Assembly (NCBI GenBank): GCA_007644065.1
Contig: VJWN01000033.1
Location: 186,001-250,000 of the forward strand
Direction: 5' to 3'
Source of the DNA: Margaritispora aquatica
Taxonomy: Eukaryota > Ascomycota > Leotiomycetes > Helotiales > Discinellaceae
DNA: 64,000 nucleotides
The notes beneath the pieces were generated by a model that saw only the letters and a program-made list of their open reading frames with translations, was not told the DNA's origin and searched no databases. Made by a program: the position numbers and the translations under genes. This document shows, in pieces, positions 61,379 to 64,000 of the stretch. Position 1 is the stretch's first letter. Every line of letters starts with the position of its first letter.

Positions 61379-61870
61379 CTACCAACCGTCCTCCCCCTCC
61401 TCGTAATCGACCAGCTGATCCAAGATATTCGTGCTATCCTCGCCATCCAATTCGAGAATCTTTTGCACGCTCTGAGCCTGCTTCTTTGCCAACTGCTTTT
61501 CCCTCTTCTTGGCTTTCTTCCCCTCATCCAGTCCGCTGGCCTTTGCCGTATCTTCATCCTCGTCATTACCCTCCTTGAAAGAGACCTTCTTCCCCTTCTC
61601 CCCTCTCAGCGCATTGGGACTGAGTGCAGCTCTTCCTTCCGATTCCAATAATGCCGCATGCTCCCTAGCCTGCTTCTCTTCCGCTTTCCTCACAACCCAG
61701 CCGCGGAAAACCCAGTAGACGCCGACGACTGCGATGAGGCGGACCCAGCGGGTCATGTCCATCCCCTTCCACATGCCAAATAGATTTCTGTAGAAGTTTC
61801 CTCCCAAGAATTTAACGAGCTCGATGATTCCATTGACGGCGTGCGTCGCTGCTTCTATGAGGACGTCCAT
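61379..61870 (-). CDS. PGA2: Pga2-type protein trafficking factor
   Basis: A single exon encodes 163 residues. After a short amphipathic head comes a membrane segment (WVRLIAVVGVYWVFRGWVV, about residues 42-60), then a charged coil (RKAEEKQAREH), a Lys-rich KKAKKREKQLAKKQAQ and an acidic end (VDYEEGEDGW). This layout and length match the Pga2 family, yeast proteins of the ER/nuclear membrane needed for maturation of Gas1 and alkaline phosphatase. The call rests on pattern recognition. The gene is divergent from the MHF1 gene, 570 bp apart. Confidence 0.8.
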   Translation of the reverse strand: MDVLIEAATHAVNGIIELVKFLGGNFYRNLFGMWKGMDMTRWVRLIAVVGVYWVFRGWVVRKAEEKQAREHAALLESEGRAALSPNALRGEKGKKVSFKEGNDEDEDTAKASGLDEGKKAKKREKQLAKKQAQSVQKILELDGEDSTNILDQLVDYEEGEDGW

Positions 61871-62440
61871 TTCGATGTTGAATTCGAGGGGTCAGGTCTA
61901 CTTTTTAGGAGGGGTTGTCGATTGGAGAGTGTAAAGAAACGTATTTATAAGGGCTCTGTAGTTTTGAAGAGAAAAGGCTCGTATAGCTCGAGTACAGTTT
62001 GTTGACTAGCGTGAATTCCAAAGCTACCAGATCTTTGTTGTCGCGAAGTCGAGAGATTTGGTTGTGGCAAGGCTGACAACTGGATCTTCGCAGATTATAG
62101 AAGAATCAATTGAACGGAAGTACTCTAGAGGCCTTCGAGAATTAAAATATAAGGAGAGACGAAGTTTTGGAGAAAACTGGAATGTGGTGAGAAGCAGAAA
62201 TATCTAGAATGCGCGAATTCGAGAATTCCCTCGATAAGATGGACCCGCTGCGGTAATGCAAGAAAAACAATCCAATGCCGACCGGCTGAAGCTCGGCGCG
62301 GCGCGTCTCCCCAATTTACTGGAGCACGGAGACGCGACAGGAGTATCAACCACTGCAAGAACAAGCTCAATTGAAGAATTCAAAGTCTGGAGAACTGCCA
62401 TTCGACCCAACATCTCAATCTGCAAAGCTCCAGCATCAAA
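61871..62440. promoter_or_regulatory. Divergent promoter region between PGA2 and MHF1
   Basis: 570 bp separate two divergent start codons. The sequence GAATTCGAGAATTC (62214-62227) contains two GAATTC words. No TATA box with convincing spacing is seen for either gene. Confidence 0.45.
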
Positions 62441-62877
62441 ATGTCTGCTTCATCACTACCCGACTCTACTGAGCTCCAAGATGTACCTCTTTCTCTCTCC
62501 CCTCCCTCTCCAGAGCAAAACAATGACTGACCCTTCTCTCCTCCTCCCAGAAACTCAAAGCCTCCCTCTGGTTCTCCATCGGCCGTCTCTGCACTTCCGA
62601 ATGCGCACGTCTCAACATCTCCGCAACGCCCCAATTCGTCGGCTCCCTGACCGAGACGGTATGGGCACAAATCGAGTCGGTAGCCATTGATCTCGAGACT
62701 TTCAGCCGTCATGCAGGCAGGACAACCATCACAACCGAGGATGTATTGTTAGTTTGTCGGCGGAATGAAGCATTACAGGGAATTATCAGGGATTTCATTG
62801 AGGTGGGAAAGGTGGAGAAAGAGGGCGAGAGTAGGAAAGGTGGGAAAGGGAAGGGAAAGGCGAAGGCTAAGGATTGA
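62441..62877 (+). CDS. MHF1: Histone-fold protein MHF1 / CENP-S
   Basis: Two exons (62441-62482, 62551-62877) with a 68-bp intron (CTGAC branch site) give 122 residues. The histone fold starts KLKASLWFSIGRLCTSECA, continues PQFVGSLTETVWAQIESVAIDLETFSRHAGR and ends TTITTEDVLLVCRRNEALQ, the pattern of the CENP-S/MHF1 family. MHF1 pairs with MHF2 (CENP-X) to bind DNA, works with the FANCM/Mph1 helicase in fork repair, and joins the CENP-T-W part of the kinetochore. A Lys/Gly-rich tail (KGGKGKGKAKAKD) may add DNA contacts. Without splicing the frame stops at TGA inside the intron. Confidence 0.92.
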
Positions 62878-63676
62878 GGTGCGTTTTGAGAGGATGGAAG
62901 ATCGTACAAAGAAATTTTGCTCAAGGTAGACTGGACTAGATTGAGTCGCTCTGGCTATGTTGTGCAGAGCATGGCCATCGTGGAGCCGTGGTTTAGACGC
63001 TGTTGGGGAAGATCTTGATTTGGACAATGTTGGAACTAACCATTCTTAAACATCCGACAGCGGGAACAGGAGGATAAGAGCTTGCTTGCTTTCTCAATGG
63101 AGAGCCGGAAAATATCATACCAAGCGGCGTAGTGTGGATTTGACAGGAAAGGTCGTCCAAGGAGTATGTGCTATACCTAGAATGCTCAGGCACGTTTACA
63201 CCAAAGAGGCGAGGGTCCGAAGATTCGTATGAAGGACTACGAACAGTGCTCGAGATAGAAAATTCCATTTTTCAAACCTTGATGCCTTGCACGTCATTTC
63301 TTGCGTGATATATTCGTTGTCCTCGCACTCCCTACGCTTTTCTTGTGAGGCATCATTGCACGCACCTGTGTTTGGATCGTCTGTTTGCCAGTCAATTGTA
63401 TTCGCTTGTATCTTATTCGCTCAAACTTGCGAATAACCAGGACGTCCGAAAAAGGCATTAGCGTCTTTAATACATGATCGATGTGGTTTGTTATTATTCG
63501 CATCGATTGCACAGATAGATGCGAGGCTGGCACTATCCAACAACACCGGATAACACTTTCAGCACACGAAGGTATCGGAGGTAATAGAGTAACTGTGCAA
63601 TGCTCAATTATCTCTATTATCATATATGTACATCCCACCTCCAAATTTTATATCCATCACTATATATTACAAACAT
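62878..63676. other. Convergent intergenic region, 799 bp
   Basis: This lies between the ends of MHF1 (+) and the alcohol dehydrogenase gene (-). Only short frames without a domain are present. Confidence 0.45.
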
Positions 63677-64000
63677 TTACTTTCCGGTCCCAAAGACCTC
63701 GTGGAAGCCAGTCAAAGTAACACGATATCTAACATTATTCGTCTTGACCTTCTCAACCGCCTCCTTGCATCCCTTCTCGCCGATCTTGATCGTCTCGATC
63801 ATTGGGTGCAGGTTCTTCTCGCTAGCCAACTTGAGCATCTCAATCATCTCCTTCTTGGAACCAAGATGGGAACCTCCAATCTTGCTTCCGTTCGAAGTGA
63901 AAATCTGCGCCTTTAATGTAGGCAATGGCTTATCAGGCAGTCCGACGTTGTGGAACTCTCCATTGATGTTCAAACAACCCAGGTAGGAGGCCATGTCGAA
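63677..64000 (-). CDS. Zinc-type alcohol dehydrogenase, C-terminal part (5' end outside window)
   Basis: The last 107 residues are visible, and the frame is open to the right edge. YLGCLNINGEFHNVGLPDKP, then a GSHLGSKKEMIEMLKLASE region and a HPMIETI / VRYRVTLTGFHEVFG end match the C-terminal part of NADP-dependent, cinnamyl-alcohol-dehydrogenase-type MDR enzymes. The Gly-Ser-x-x-Gly-Ser segment is the usual substrate-pocket loop. The catalytic zinc residues lie outside the window, so activity cannot be judged. The TAA stop lies at 63677-63679. Confidence 0.88.
   Translation of the reverse strand, partial: FDMASYLGCLNINGEFHNVGLPDKPLPTLKAQIFTSNGSKIGGSHLGSKKEMIEMLKLASEKNLHPMIETIKIGEKGCKEAVEKVKTNNVRYRVTLTGFHEVFGTGK

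Overview
The window is nuclear DNA of a filamentous ascomycete (Pezizomycotina). The gene mix, with a HET-domain protein, a LaeA-like methyltransferase, a fungal rhodopsin-fold membrane protein and an RTA1-like protein, fits a leotiomycete-type fungus, but that placement is inference. Genes are split by many short introns (mostly 44-66 bp) with GT..AG ends and CTAAC/CTGAC-like branch sites. I rebuilt the exons by hand from splice signals and reading-frame continuity. I found no rRNA, CRISPR array, intact transposon or convincing tRNA.

Left part (1-16.6 kb): a sacsin-like HSP90-type ATPase running off the left edge (-); a secreted serine carboxypeptidase (-); a decayed amidohydrolase (-); a GNAT acetyltransferase (-); a 3.3 kb gap; the ER-Golgi SNARE Sec22 (-) divergent from an orphan protein with Cys-x-Cys pairs (+); and a dienelactone-hydrolase-type enzyme (+).

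Middle (16.8-38.3 kb): a HET-domain protein (+), a DUF952 protein (+), a secreted GH3 beta-glucosidase (-), a conserved-looking unknown (-), a seven-helix membrane protein (+), a second GNAT (+) and a full 13-exon NAD(P) transhydrogenase (+) with a 4-nt microexon.

Right part (39-64 kb): an 11-exon LaeA-like methyltransferase (-), a broken yellow/MRJP-type secreted protein (-), an RTA1-like protein (+), a DHA2-type MFS transporter (-), a 940-residue membrane protein (-), a J-domain protein with an in-frame TGA (+), a large protein with three copies of a Cys-pair module (-), Pga2 (-) divergent from the histone-fold protein MHF1/CENP-S (+), and the 3' end of a zinc alcohol dehydrogenase (-).

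The genes are mostly independent housekeeping or accessory functions; I see no biosynthetic cluster. Secretory-pathway genes (Sec22, Pga2) and secreted enzymes (carboxypeptidase, GH3) are present but not clustered. Two genes carry lesions and a third has an ambiguous stop, so some accessory genes here are decaying or the assembly has errors. I found no convincing undescribed multi-gene system. The most novel items are the three-module Cys protein, the microexons, and the orphan with Cys-x-Cys pairs.
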